Below, one piece after another: positions 30,779-43,614 of a stretch of DNA of 55,472 nt. The translations under genes were made by a program, and so were the position numbers. The notes under the pieces were generated by a model that saw only the letters and a program-made list of their open reading frames with translations, was not told the DNA's origin and made no database searches. This DNA comes from Gnetum montanum. Lineage: Eukaryota; Streptophyta; Gnetopsida; Gnetales; Gnetaceae. Each line of letters begins with the position of its first letter. Positions within the stretch are counted from its first letter, which is position 1. The stretch is from NCBI GenBank assembly GCA_015680685.1, contig MNCI01034697.1:200059-255530 (forward strand). The letters run 5' to 3'.

Positions 30779-31900
30779 GCTTCGTACATAAATAATAGGT
30801 GAAGACAAAGAAAAGAATAGAAATGAATTAACATATGCATAATCTCACATTGAAGAGGTAATGGCAACATAAGGAATATAAATGATTAACTTTTTCAAAA
30901 TGATAAACTGAATGAAAACTTGTTTGGTTAAGAACCATATAATTACATATCACAGTTTGAAGTGGTATTTGATGGTGACTCAGCCATACTAATTACTAGA
31001 GAGATCAAGCTCTAGTAATTAGTATAACTCAATCAGCATCAAAGTTTGTACCAACTCACTAGATGCAATGGTGAAGCACAACCATACCAAGCTCTCATTT
31101 GTTCACTTCTTCATGTTTTCAAATCTATAAAATGATGTCTAGAAAGATGAAGACACAATGCTCATCGCCCATCACCCAAGTCTCATTACATTTATCATGT
31201 TTTACATATTTTAATTGACTTAATTTTTAAAAAAAAACATTTAAATTATATCTATATATGATTCATGAATCTCTGATAATGAAAAATATCTTTAAAAAAT
31301 TATTTAAAACTATTATATGAACATAGGCTTTGTACATAAATAATAAGTGAGGACAAAGTAAATAATTGTAATGAAAAACAATGTGTGCATAATTTCACAT
31401 TGAAGAGGTGATGACGATGCAAAGAATATATATGATTGACCTTTTCCTGATGATAAATTGAATGAGAACTTTTTTGGTTAAGAACCATTTAACTACAAAT
31501 CATGATTTGAAGTAGACTTTGGTGGTGACTTAACCACACTAATTACTAGAGAGATCAAGCTCTAGAAATTGATGTAGCTCAATCCCCATCAAAGTCCAAC
31601 CCAACTCACTAAATATAGTAATGAAGCATAACCATATGAAGCTCTCATTTTATTCATTCTTTTCATGTTCTAAAATCTATAAAATGATGTCTAGAAAGAT
31701 GGAGACACAATGTTCATCACCCATGTCTAATTGTATTTATGATATTTTACATATATTAATTGATTTAATTTTTGGAACATATATTTAATGTAGGAACAAC
31801 CACATTAAATTAATTGAAATTTTGTCCCAACTCACTAGACATATTGATGAAGCAAAACCATATCAAGCTTTCATTTTATAATGTAGAGATCATCCAAATT
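30779..31900. repeat. ~540-bp tandem repeat, two full and one partial unit
   Basis: Unit 1 (30779-31318) and unit 2 (about 31325-31795) share cgtacataaataat, cataatytcacattgaagagg, actaattactagagagatca, ctcacta and aaaatgatgtctagaaagatg in order. A third degraded partial unit follows to about 31900 (ccaactcactagacatattg, atcaagcttt). Confidence 0.85.
30986..31025. repeat. 16-bp perfect hairpin in first 540-bp unit
   Basis: 30986-31001 (atactaattactagag) pairs exactly with 31010-31025 around an 8-nt loop. In unit 2 only the left arm is intact. Confidence 0.88.
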
Positions 31901-31989
31901 CAAACCATGTATCTATGACTATGTGTGAATAGAATTGAATGTGATAGAAATAATGGCCATCCTCTACCATTCAACTCTTCTTTCATTTA

Positions 31990-32620
31990 ACATATATTAC
32001 ACATTTAAATTTAATTTCATTTTGATACCTACTATACCTACCATCAACCATCTCAATAAATGCTAAAACTTTTGCTACCAACACACTCAAGAAGAAACAC
32101 AAATAAATCAAAAATCCAAAAGACAGAAGCATTACATTTCTAAGGAGACAAAAACAGCATTGTAGGAAACAACAGCTTGACAGTGTGTAGGTTTACCTAA
32201 AGACAATGATAACATATAGGAAAAGCACATCCAAAAATATCAAGTATTCTACTAGTCCTTTTCTTTACTTCATACACATTTTAATATCAAACACCATTCA
32301 AAAAAAATATTTATTCTCTATATTTATGACTCATTCATTTCCTTTTGAATCTCTACATTCTAGAATTCATGAATTACAAAAGCAACATAGGTCACAGAAG
32401 AATATTTCATATTCTTGTCATCATCAATAGAGACAAAAAGATGATCTATGTACTATTTTCATTAATGAGTTATTTTCAAGTAAACTTCTTATTTCTTGTA
32501 AGTAGAATATAATCATTTTGTCCTTCCTATTGCAATTATTGCCACTAAAACATTTGAATATACATTTGTCTATTTGCCCTATTTTTGTTTTATACTTTCA
32601 TTTACATTCTTCTATTTTGT
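31990..32620. other. AT-rich, nothing recognised
   Basis: Short random-looking frames only. Confidence 0.45.
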
Positions 32621-32626
32621 TCTACT

Positions 32627-32968
32627 TATATTTCCATGTCAATTTTCATACAAGTATGTCTATTTTCTTATTTCAAAGTATAATAATTTTATTTTCAAAT
32701 TAACTCCTATCTACTCTAATAAACAAGAACATTAATTGAAAATGCATTTCCAAAAATACTTTTACTACAATGAATAATTTCATATAATTGTAATTGTTAT
32801 ATTTTCATGTAAATTCTCATATGATTATGTCTATTTTCTTATCACAAAGTATAATAATTTTATTTTAAAATTGATTCTACTCTATTCTAATAAGAGAGAA
32901 CATTATTTCAGAATGCATTTCCAAAAATCTTTTTATTGTAATGAACATTTCCATACAGTTGTAATTAT
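32627..32968. repeat. 171-bp direct tandem duplication
   Basis: 32627-32797 and 32798-32968 align closely, sharing atgtctattttcttat, aaagtataataattttattt and aatgcatttccaaaaat in the same order. Confidence 0.85.
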
Positions 32969-33079
32969 TGATATATTTCAAAAAATTGTCAAAAAAATTA
33001 TCCATACATGTCAAATTTCAATGATATTCAACTATATGTCCAAAATACGGTGTCTAAAATATTAGTATAAAATACATGA

Positions 33080-33985
33080 GGATGCTCACACATGTAATCC
33101 CTCGTAATTTTACATAAAATAGTAGGTTACTTGGGCATGCAACCTCATATAATTGCACTCAAAATAGGAAGTTTCTCAAGCGTGTAGTCCCTCATAATTA
33201 TACACAAAAGAATACATTGATCAGGCATAAAACCTTTTATAATTATACTCAAAACAAGATATTGTTGGGGAGTGAATCCTATTATAATTTTACCAGAAAC
33301 TCTAGGTTGCTCAGTCATGCAACATCTTATAATTATAAAAAAAACTACGAGTTTCTCATTCATTCAACCTCTTATAAGTGTGATATAAAAAAATATGTTG
33401 ATATCCCATGCAACCTTCTAGGATTTTTCTAAAATACAAGATCCTCATTTCAATTTCATGTTCTCAATATTTGTCCAAAAGAAATAGGTTTCTTGAATGT
33501 GCAACCTCTTATAATGCTACTAAGAACATGAGATTGATCAAATGTGATACATCTCAGTACTATACCAAAATTTTTGTTTCATAGTGCGTTACCTCCCAAT
33601 ATTGAGATAAAAATAATATGCTTATTTGTCATGAACTATGGTAGGACTTGTCTCAAGAAAGGAATCATAGTTTTGATTATAACCTATGAATATTTTTCCA
33701 AAATAAAAGGTTACTTGGGCATGCATCCTCTATGAATGGTACTAATAAGTCTATGTTCCTAGTTCATGAAGCCTCTCATAATTATACTAAAAACATTATA
33801 TGAATCGTTAGTTAATTCTACATGAATTCATACGAAAAAACATGGTCTTCATTAGAGATACAACCTATCAATATTTATCAATATGGAAGCATTGGTGCAA
33901 GTGAGAAAGATCCTATAAGCATCCTGGATATAGGTTTCTTAGGAGTGCAACCTCTTATAATTATACTGAAAACTATTAATCTATC
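33080..33985. repeat. Diverged ~45-bp tandem array, about 20 units
   Basis: The core 'gcatgcaacctcttataatt' followed by atactcaaaa recurs near 33091, 33135, 33181, 33224, 33269, 33314, 33360, 33406, 33456, 33498, 33543, 33584, 33628, 33678, 33720, 33763, 33812, 33856 and 33946. Spacing is mostly 42-49 bp. No spacers or coding conservation. Confidence 0.88.
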
Positions 33986-34295
33986 GATCATGAAACATAT
34001 ATGGATGTGTATAATATACATGTGGTTCTTTATTTTAACAACCTATTTATATTAGTATAAGATAAAGAACGTTGTATTATGAATAGACTGTATGATAAAT
34101 TATTTGTTTTTATTAGTTTAATAATCACAAATCATTATTAAACATGTTAGAAAATTATAGTTGGAAATTATATTATTATCAACTTATATCATGTATTTCA
34201 AAATTATTATAAATTATTAAGGAGTGTTATATACATTTGACACATGACCTATACATTTATGTTTTTATCTTGATGTAGATTCATATACAATATAT
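33985..34295. other. AT-rich leader to the orphan coding region
   Basis: No motif recognised; precedes the ATG at 34296 with no clear TATA-plus-start arrangement beyond general AT richness. Confidence 0.4.
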
Positions 34296-37149
34296 ATGGA
34301 TCAACTATCAAATGATATGAAGAAGAAGAGTGAAGACTTATTTGGAAGAAAGGTTATGGTAAATCATGAATGTTTAAAGGAAGGATTCCTTACAGTAGGG
34401 ACAATTTACAAAACTTAGATAAATGATACCGTGTAGATCCAAGAATGCAAAATAGAATTGAGATTATATGTAACACACATGGAGTGATTGATTGTTCTAT
34501 TGTTCATCTATCTGATAATGAAATTGGTGTCTATATCAAATCAGTTGATGTGGAATGCAAGGACCATTATCTATACTTCAAGGATGTCATATCAATTATT
34601 ATATGGAGGGAGGATCATGTATATGATATCTTGAATACTCACTTCATTTCTCTTTCAAATATTAGTAGCTCCAATCCTACTACGGTAAATATATGGAAGG
34701 AGATTGATTTTGTTAATCCTATAAATAGTTGACCAATGCATTCATAGAGAAGAAACCTTATAAGAGTATAAGGAAGAATGGCAATATCAATAGAATATAA
34801 TAAGAAGAAATATCAGGATCTAGATCCTCCTACCATCTATATAATGTTATATCCATCATGAGTGAAAATGCTCTAAGAGGAACCATATGCAAAAAATTAC
34901 CATGAGCAATATTAGGAGAACTTGGAAAATGATGTGTGCAATAAGTAGTAATGAGAAAAGATCATATAATATGCATGAGTTTGAATCAAATCATTTTATT
35001 AGGAATGAAACCCATATAGTGAAGACAATGAAATATTTTGGAATTGATATTTGTAAGAGGGCCTAGAATATAATTCATGGTATTTCAAGTAGTACATTCT
35101 ACAATCACTTATGTAATTTCAAGGATGGACATGTGGTATTCGATCATGATAACACTAGAAAGGTAAAGCTTAGATCAAGCAAGATTGCAACAATCATGAT
35201 TCTTGAGAGAGTGGTTGATGAAATGGTAAACCATTCACCTTCAAAATGTAGACAAGTTATGGGGGTAGAACATCTAAACCAATTAAAATGTTGCCTATGA
35301 ATATGATTTAATGCATATTACCAAATAATTATATTAATCCTAGATTAGTTGACCTAGGATTATCACTAATTAGCAAAATTCAATTATCAAAGATCTTCAA
35401 CAAGTGGGACCTAAATGTAACTTTCAATAGAAAGCATGACTTCTTAGTTTTTATAACTTATCATATGTTGGATAAGAGAAAGAAATACACTAAGGATCCA
35501 TTATAGATATATAGAATTTAAAGGGAGCTTCAAAATTATTATGATTTTTTCACTATATGTAGGAACACGTACTATGTTCACAAGGATCTAACGACAAGGC
35601 AACTTGATAATTACTTAAGCATCATTCATGATAGAATGGATAATTCAAAAACTTCATTATCAAAGTTGCTAATCTTGCCTAAGGGTTTCCTCAAGAAAAA
35701 TAACTTTCAAATATCACTTACAAGAATTCTAATAAAGGATGAGGATATGAAGGTTTTAGCTACTTTAGTTCATTTTATACATAGATGGGTTCATAATTTA
35801 TCATAACATCTTTGTCAAAATGCTTGAGAGATTTGGAGGAGAATCCTTTTGACAAGTATGATGATATGATGAAGAAACAATACAATTCTAGGAGATGCTC
35901 CCTTATAGAAGCATTGCTTATCCATTCAAGATTTGCACACGGAGAATAGAATACTTTAGATTATTCAAATGAAATCAATTTGATCTCTAAGTTTAAGTAA
36001 TTACTTGCTATAAATTTCCTACAAATGCATAACTATGGGGTAAATAATAAGAATAAATAGTTTTTCCTTTATTTCTCATTACTTGCACCTAGAATAATTT
36101 TTAAGGTTATAGAGTTAAGTTTTCTTCTAGAGGAGCATATGCATAAGGATGCTGATGGAAGTCTTGGAAGACTTTTAATGGCTATGAGAAAGAAGGATAT
36201 AATTTCTCTATCAAAGGTTATAAATATGTATCATATTATAAACAAACATAGTAGAAGCAACTACACACCATATTACATTGATATGGTGTATGACTTTAAA
36301 GGATTACTTGATCAATACATATCTAGCCAAGTGAGGAATCTTTGTGGAACACAACATACCTAGAGAAGGGAACTCCTGTGATGATATAGAAAAGAAATAT
36401 TAAGGGAAAAAATTAGTCTAAATTGTTCAAGTTATGGAAAAATGCTAATGAACATCCATGTCTTCCAATAGGTGAATCAGTGATCCTAGACACTACATTT
36501 GATCAATCAGAGTACATAGCAATGATTAGAGATTACATTAGATCCCACATTAAGGTGTGGGATGAGGTGATGGAAGATCTTCAAGAAAATGATAAAAAAA
36601 AGTGTTCATCAAAAAATAAATTACTGGAAAAATATTTTAGAAAATTTAGATGATTTTCAAGACATAGTATTATGTAGGGATGCTATTACAAAGGAATTTT
36701 GGCCAAGAACTATTCAACTAGATATTATGAGTCTAGGATTAGACATGGAAGGAACTCAAGAAGAGGAAAAGAAAGTTGCATATGTTGGGTTAAGAAATAA
36801 GAGATCAAATAGATCATTCAATCCATTTAATTATATCACAAATGGAATGATGCTTTTGTTTGGGATGGAAGATGGAAATGAAGAAGACATTATATGGATG
36901 GGTAGAGAAAGAAACATTGAATCAAGGGATGAAATTTTAACAAACATAGCAGTAGACTAGTTCATACCAAAATCAAGAGTAAAGGATAAATTGATGGATT
37001 GTGAATAAATATATGATCTGATGGATAATGAGGTTAGAATAGTGGATCCTGGTTAAATGGTTTATGCATGGATAAGCAAAATAGGAGATGAAAGAAAGCT
37101 AAGACTAAACAAGAAAGCAAAATCAACAATCAAAGAAAGAAAATGCTAA
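34296..37149 (+). pseudogene. Long decayed coding region of unknown family
   Basis: Protein-like text runs on the plus strand for about 2.85 kb in a mosaic of frames. It starts MDQLSNDMKKKSEDLFGRKV (34296) and goes through NEIGVYIKSVDVECKDHYLY (34445-34732), KTMKYFGIDICKR and STFYNHLCNFKDGHVVFDHD (34.9-35.3 kb). Then come LSLISKIQLSKIFNKWDLNV (35.35 kb), HMHKDADGSLGRLLMAMRKK (36139-36363), HEHPCLPIGES-like text (36423-36653) and FQDIVLCRDAITKEFWPRTI (36589-36960), ending near 37149. Composition is rich in Ile, Lys, Asn, Asp, Met and Tyr. About a dozen stops and several frameshifts break it. No Gag, RT, integrase, transposase or cellular domain motif is recognised. The lack of visible intron gaps suggests a mobile-element gene or retrocopy. 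Whether it is one gene or two is unclear. Confidence 0.55.
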
Positions 37150-38069
37150 TGCATACAATATGAATAGAACTTGATATGAATAGAATGATATGCAAATACT
37201 AACATGCACTTTAGAATATATAGGTACTTACCTAATGTTGACAAGAAATGACTTACTTTTTAGTATGAATGAAAATCATGGACTCGTAAGAATTTATGAT
37301 TATTAATTTAAACAATGTAGTAATTTGAACATATATTATCATATTTTCAAAGATTATTACTCATTGATTAAAAATTTAATATTTTCAAAAAATTCAAAAA
37401 TAATGATACATTCCAAATATGATGAAAACCTCCCTCCATACACCTATCATGAGGATGGTGCTATGCCACAACAATGGGACATGACTAAATCCTACACACT
37501 ATATTGCTAAAATGATGTCATATATATAGTACCAAAATCATAACTCCTCTCTATCCCTCTTAATAATACACTTAGCCATAGCCTCATATGAATAATGAGA
37601 TATTTAGTTATTCAAAAGCCTTATTAATTGTGTTGGGTACATAAAGTAGAACTAGATTGATAGAATAGAGAAATATAAAGAAAATAGCTAAATAGTAGTA
37701 GAATATGAGATAGAAATGGAATGGTAGTAAGCATAATAATGTAAAATAAAATAGAGTTTAGAGTAAACTTATTATCTTGATGTAGTATGTATCTTATTGT
37801 AGCATAAAAGAGCTAGTGAAATATAAATTGCTACTATGAGAACACATGCTCAATCTTAAATAGATAATAGGTTTGATGTTGTAATAGAATAGCTAGCTAT
37901 ATATAGGAGTCTTTTAGGAAGATTTAGTTAATGGAATTTGGAAACTAATGTCCTTCCAAGTTAGACCAAATATAGATACCATTTTGCAAAGATTGAACCA
38001 CTAGAGAATAATCCTACTAGGTGAGGGGGAACTTTATATCCCTAGAGTTCATAAATGAAAAGGGACTAT
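37150..38069. other. AT-rich, no gene recognised
   Basis: Contains a 61-codon chance frame (37325-37510). It is the left flank of the beta element and should be the continuation of the sequence at 49886, but no pol motif is visible here. Confidence 0.45.
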
Positions 38070-38074
38070 ATTAC
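38070..38074 (+). repeat. Target-site duplication ATTAC (left)
   Basis: attac immediately before the 5' LTR equals 49881-49885 immediately after the 3' LTR. Confidence 0.88.
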
Positions 38075-38988
38075 TGATAATTCATGGATTTGCCGCATTG
38101 ATGAGGCCTCTTTGATTAGGCCTCATTGGCTAGGCCCCATTGATGCATCGTTTCATGTGTCAACATGGCCCCATCAATGTAGTGTCCATTCTTGCCTATA
38201 AATACATGCTCACCAGTTGCATTTATGGTAATTATGTCTTGTCATAGTAGTAGAGCTCTTGTATTTTCATCATTTAAAACTTAGAATATTTTTTTCAATT
38301 CTTGTAGCAAGAGTCAGAAAGTGCATGGATCTTTATTTGAGCACTGTTGTACCTGAACCACACTAATGCATATGGCAATAAAGATGAGCCTTTTGATCAA
38401 ACCTTGTAGCACTTAGGATAGACTATTAATTTATGTATGCATTCAATTTTTTTATTAAATATGCAATTAATTAAGATAAATTATACTTTTAAAAATCATT
38501 TAATTAATTAAGCTAAAGAGATTAAGCACACAAGTATGACCACTTCAAGCGTAAACACATATTCACTTGGTAATCCCAGTAACATTATTGCTTGGTGCAC
38601 CCAATAGCATAGCACTTGGTAACCTAACAATGGATACGTGGGTTTAGGACATGTACAAAAGGTGGGACCAAATGCTTATGTTAAGACTAATTATAGATTA
38701 GTTAGTTAGTTAAACTAAATTAGTTGTTGTATTACTATATCTCTCTACTCTAAGAACCAAAGAGCATAAAACACAAAACAATAAAAATCATATGCCTCAA
38801 TTACACTTAACCATACCATGTGTATCACAAGTGTGATTGGAAAGACAAAAAATGACCTTTAGGGCAAGGTTCACTTCCTAGAAGACTAATGTGTCAAAAA
38901 CTATAAAGTTTGTAGAATTTGACCAAATCACGCATGGATGCTTCATGATTTGTATGGTTAGGTGTAAGGGTATCTCAACCACTCATCA
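38075..38988 (+). mobile_element. Beta 5' LTR
   Basis: 914 bp from TGATAATTCATGG to ACTCATCA. U3 has an array of 'cattggctaggcccc' units (about 38096-38190), TATAAATA at 38197-38204 and aataaagatgagcc near 38380. Three copies of a 'cttggtaaycccagta' motif follow near 38566, 38591 and 38617. The first LTR bases are TGATAA against TGATGA at the 3' copy. Confidence 0.92.
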
Positions 38989-38989
38989 T

Positions 38990-39007
38990 TGGCACTATTG
39001 TTAGGGA
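38990..39007 (+). promoter_or_regulatory. Decayed tRNA-Asp primer-binding site
   Basis: tggcactattgttaggga lies 1 base after the LTR. Against the TGGCGCCGTTGCCGGGGA site used by Athila/Tat elements it has six changes, all C-to-T or G-to-A. Confidence 0.8.
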
Positions 39008-39249
39008 CTTTATTGTTGAAATGTGTGCTATTTAGGATTAGTAAATATCATTAATCTCATTGGAAAAACCCCAAGGTTGACATCATTCTTAATTATATAA
39101 TTACAAAAGCACATTGATTATTTTGTTTGTTGAAAAATTCATTTTTCTTCTCACAAGTGTGAAGATGTTAAATTTCTAATCCCATATGAGTGTAAAGTGG
39201 TATATAGTCATCCCAATGAGTATGTACCTAACTTCACCTTCATCCTACA

Positions 39250-41330
39250 CTAGGATGAGCAACTACGATGGCGTGACATGGAGGGAAACATCATAATGCC
39301 CTTGATTGATTTATGCCTAGGATGTTGTTTCAAACTCTTAAGAGGTTGGACATCCTAGATCTTCAAGAGGAATACATTGTGCATGGTTATGACACTCAGG
39401 AATACCATCCCATCAAAACACAATGTAAGAGAGATCAACACAAGGTGAAGCACCATGAATTTGCAAAGGGGAAACACTACACCAATCCCTTATTCTTGTT
39501 AAACCAAATTGACAATGAGGATCCTCCCTCTAGGGGTTCTCAACATAAATATTTTTCACCCTCTATTATTGGTGACAAGGGTGAACTTGTCATCCACTAT
39601 TAATAAACCAGGTTCAGGAAAAAGTGACAGTCAAGGCAGGCACTTAGGCAAACATCATGATGGTAAGGAATCTAAAGATGGTGATCATAATGAGTGAAGA
39701 GATGGTGGAAGACACTATAGTGGCAATGGTTATCCACCTTCCTCTTCATCCTCTTCATTTGATTTCAAACATTCCTCTTTAGCTTTTTGTTCTAATAGAA
39801 TCCATTGAAGAAATAATTATGATGAAGGTGATTAATGAGACAACAATGATCATAGAGCCTGCCAAGAATGCAGGGGTGGAAAAAACCATCATCGACATCA
39901 TCTACACAATGATGATGATGAACCTCTGTTGGCAACTTAAAGCATGCTTAACATCATATAGGTAGTTAAGATCCCAACCAAACATGTGAAAGATAGTTGG
40001 ATCAAGTTCTTAAACATGAACAATATCCTAAGATTTGAGGGGGATATAACTTTGATCCACAAAATCATCTGCAAGCCTTTAATGATGCCTGTGCCTTGTA
40101 GAACATTGAAAGTGATTGGAAAAAACTCAATCTCTTCCCTAGGACACTCATCATGGAAGCAGAAAGCTAGTGTCAATCCTTATAGCTAGCATCTATCTAT
40201 CGATGAAGTATAATGCTCAAGTTATTTAATGACAAATACCAAACATACCTTAGAGTGTCCAACCTAAGAAGGAAAATCTAAGGCTAGAAATAAGAAATAC
40301 ATAAACCCTTGGATGTAGCCATGGATAGATATCATTCTCTCTTACACCAATTCCCTAGCCATGGTTATTCCTAGAGGGAGCAACTCTGCCACATCATAGA
40401 TGGGCTCAGAGTAGAAACTAGAAGAACTCTTGGGGTTCATACCAGGGGAGACTGTTTGAATTAAGAGCTCATTAGATCCAAAGGCTGATAGAGAAATTAG
40501 CAAAAGAAGAAGGTGAGTTGCAAAAAATGGCAAGTGCAAAAGAGTATAATAGGGGCCCTTTCATCAAAAAAAGGAAGGTCTGATTTTGTGATGAGGAGGA
40601 TGCACCACTTGAAAAAGTGGTGAACAAAAAGCCTTGTTCATCCAGAAATATGTTTCTAATATTTTGGCTAAGGTTGATAAATTATGGGACTCTTTAGATG
40701 AAAAATTCCAAATTTCTATAAAGATTGTTGAAGAATCCAAAGAGTGGAATAGTAATCATGATCTCAAAAGATGAAAAGAAGATGAATGTTCCTACCAAAG
40801 AGATAAGGGCAAATCTACTGCAGTAGAAGAAGTTGTGGAAACAAACTCCAATGATGATGATGGATGTGAAATTTGTTAATATGAAAATCCTAAGGGATGT
40901 TGCCCAGTGGTGTCACACTTACAAGAGCATAGGGTGTATGCATGGAATCCTTGACTAGCAAGGAGATAAGCACCTAGATGATTACCTTATCCTCAAGGCA
41001 ATCCAAGGTAGTTTTACTAGTAGTAACAAGATTACTATCCAAGTGGAGCTCCACCAAAACCATATGAGTAGTACCAATAGTGGTAGCAACCACAGTCATG
41101 GGGGATGCCACCACTAAGGTAGCAATACCCTTATAGACAACCAAATTCATATGGGTACTATGCTTAGCAACCTATTTCTCCATGAAGCTCTACACGCCAT
41201 GCCTCACTTCAACGTCACTATTATCCTCTAGAGTACCATCAAACTCATTTACCATCCACTTGAGAAGAGCACCCATATACATATCACCCTTTACATCCAT
41301 CTACACATATCCCTCTACCCTCTACCTAGT
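39250..41330 (+). pseudogene. Gag region of beta element
   Basis: Broken coding text: 39313-39603 (LKRLDILDLQEEYIVHGYDT), 39.96-40.19 kb (FLNMNNILRFEGDITLIHKI), then an acidic/Lys-rich part near 40.6-40.9 kb (KVDKLWDSLDEKFQI). A Pro/Gln/Tyr-rich stretch at 41.0-41.3 kb is of the kind seen in Gag linkers. No capsid motif is firm; assignment rests on position between primer site and RT. Confidence 0.55.
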
Positions 41331-42696
41331 TACCTTCTCCTCCATCTATGTATGATAAAATTCCCACATAGCGACAGCAATGAAATGCTATAAGGGCTGT
41401 AAATTTACAATCGACTTTCTGATGATGAAAATGATGATACCTTTTGGGAAGATCTAGAAATCCCTGATAGTTTAAGCAAGAGTCCCTAGAGTTAAAAACT
41501 CTACTAGCCAGCATGGAGTATGCATTTTTTGACAATGGCAAGTTGGTGATCATTAATGAAAATCTTACTCCTAAATAGAAAGATAAGTTGTTGAAGGTGA
41601 TCAAAAAATGGCCAATACCCTTTACTTGGTCATATCCCAAGGTAACCAAAATCGATCCAAGGATATGCCAGCATCGTATTTACAGTAACCTAGCCATGAA
41701 GCCAAGAAGAAAGTCATAAAGGTGGTTGAACCCCAAGTTAAAATAGATCATCAAAGAGGAAATAGAATAACTCTTCAAGGTGGAGTTCATCTATCCCATT
41801 GTAGATAGTGAGTTGGTTAGCTCACTCATAAGTGTGCTAAAGAAAATTTGTAAGTGGTAGGTCTACATCAAGTTCAAGATATTGAACATGGCAATGTTGA
41901 AAGATCATTTTCCATTGCCATTTGTGGACCAAGTGTTGGACACAATATCTAGGCATTTCTTTTATATTTTTCTAGATGGTTATAGTGGCTATAGCCAAAT
42001 CCAAATCATGCTAGAGGACTAGGCCAACATAACATTCAAAATTTCCTAGGGGACTTTTACATATTACAAGATGCCTTTTGGTCTATGTAGTGCTCTTGCT
42101 ACATTCCAACACTTGGCTTAAGCATTTTTCAGCAACAAATTGGTAGTGGTGTGGAAGTCTTTATGGATGACTTATTCACCTATGAAGCTACATTTGAGCA
42201 AGCCCTAGACTGCCTTAAGTAAGTACTAAAAGAATGTGTTGAAACAAATCTATGACTCAATTGGCAAAAGAGTCATCTAATGGTCCAAGAGGGCATTGTA
42301 TTTGGGCATCGAATCTCAAAAGCAAGAATTGAGGTAGACCCTAAGAAAATAAGGGTCATCCAAAGAATAACCTACCAACCAAAAATCATCAAAGATGTTT
42401 GATCATTCCTTGGACACATTGACTATTATCAACAATTCATAGATAATTTCTCTAAGATTGCAAAACCATTGTTCAAATTTACAAAGAAAGATGCTTCTTT
42501 CATCTAAACCAAGAAATGTGAAAATCCATTCCAAAGCCTCAAATAGAAGCTCATGAAGACTCCAACTCTATGAGCACCAAACTAGTTTAGACCATTCCGT
42601 ATAATGATAGATGCATCTAATTATGCCTTCAGAGGTGTGCTTACATAGTTGGATGATAAGAAACATCCATACTACATCCACTACATCAGTTGAAGC

Positions 42697-42701
42697 ATTG
42701 T
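42697..42701 (+). repeat. Target-site duplication ATTGT of nested LTR
   Basis: attgt at 42697-42701 is repeated at 43615-43619, exactly bracketing the solo LTR. Confidence 0.9.
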
Positions 42702-43614
42702 TGATGAGTGGCTAGGTACCCCTACACTCAACCATACAAATATGAGTGTCAAGGCACGATCCGGTCGAACTCTACAGACAAACTAGTTGTGGTATCTAGA
42801 TAGTTACACGTTGATCACAGTTTGTTGTTTTCCCACTTAGACTAGTATTTGCTTTGTCACATATGGTTTAGTCCAGTGTGATGTGTATGATGTGGTCCTA
42901 AACTAGTGCTACTCCTAGAGGCAATGGAAAATAACTTTGATTAAGTTAAGAGGGAATGGGAGAAGAGAATCTAAGCTAGCCTAAGTGTGATGAGCATCCA
43001 TCCCTAATCATCCATACACATATTGGACCTTATGTACTACTATTGGGATTACCAAGTGCATGTCCTAGGTACACTACTAGGATACCAAGTAGTCACACTT
43101 AAATGCTCGTGATTAAGTTGTACTCATTTGGTGTTTAATAACAGGGATAGTAAATGAGGATAAAGAAATATTAATTAAGAAATAAATAAATATTAATAAT
43201 AATTAAGCAATTAAAACTAAGTGAATGCTACAATGATGAAGTAATCTTGATCTTTATTGTCAATCATGTGTGTGTCCAAGTACGTCACACTCAAATAAAG
43301 GTTTCGTACAATTACAATCATCAACTATGGGCATGCATTGGGGAAAGGATTGAGACAAACTAAAAATGAACAAAAAGGACTCTATTCTAACACTAACTTT
43401 AAAACTAAACTAACCCTTTCCTGTGCATCCAAATGTAGTATTTATAGGCTTACATAGGAACCACGATATCACGTATCCAATATAGTTAGCCAGTTCGTGA
43501 TATCACGTACTTAATATCGTGGATCTGATATCATGGGTCTGATGTCAAGGGTCCCATGTCAAGAGTCCGATGTCAAGTGTCCAATATCGACACCTGACAA
43601 ACCACGATTCATCA
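42702..43614 (-). mobile_element. Alpha-family solo LTR nested in RNase H
   Basis: 913 bp, read on the minus strand from TGATGAATCGTGG to ...CCACTCATCA. It has the GATATC-type U3 array (plus-strand 43470-43600), TATAAATA at 43439-43446 and an AATAAAGAT... signal near 43250. No internal sequence accompanies it, and an intact 5-bp duplication surrounds it, so it arose by LTR-LTR recombination of a full insert. RNase H text resumes directly after it. Confidence 0.95.

Noticed and set aside
30525-30870. His/Thr-rich minus-strand frames
   Set aside because: Produced by reading the TG microsatellite; no gene evidence.
33145-33363. Protein with 15-residue repeats
   Set aside because: Unit length varies from 42 to 49 bp, so the frame is not kept; no coding constraint evident.
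33080-33985. CRISPR-like regular repeats
   Set aside because: Direct tandem units with no unique spacers, high divergence, and no cas genes; plant nuclear context.
34296-37149. Endogenous giant-virus or RNA-virus insert
   Set aside because: Ile/Lys/Asn-rich composition prompted the idea, but no polymerase, capsid or helicase motif is visible; left as unknown.
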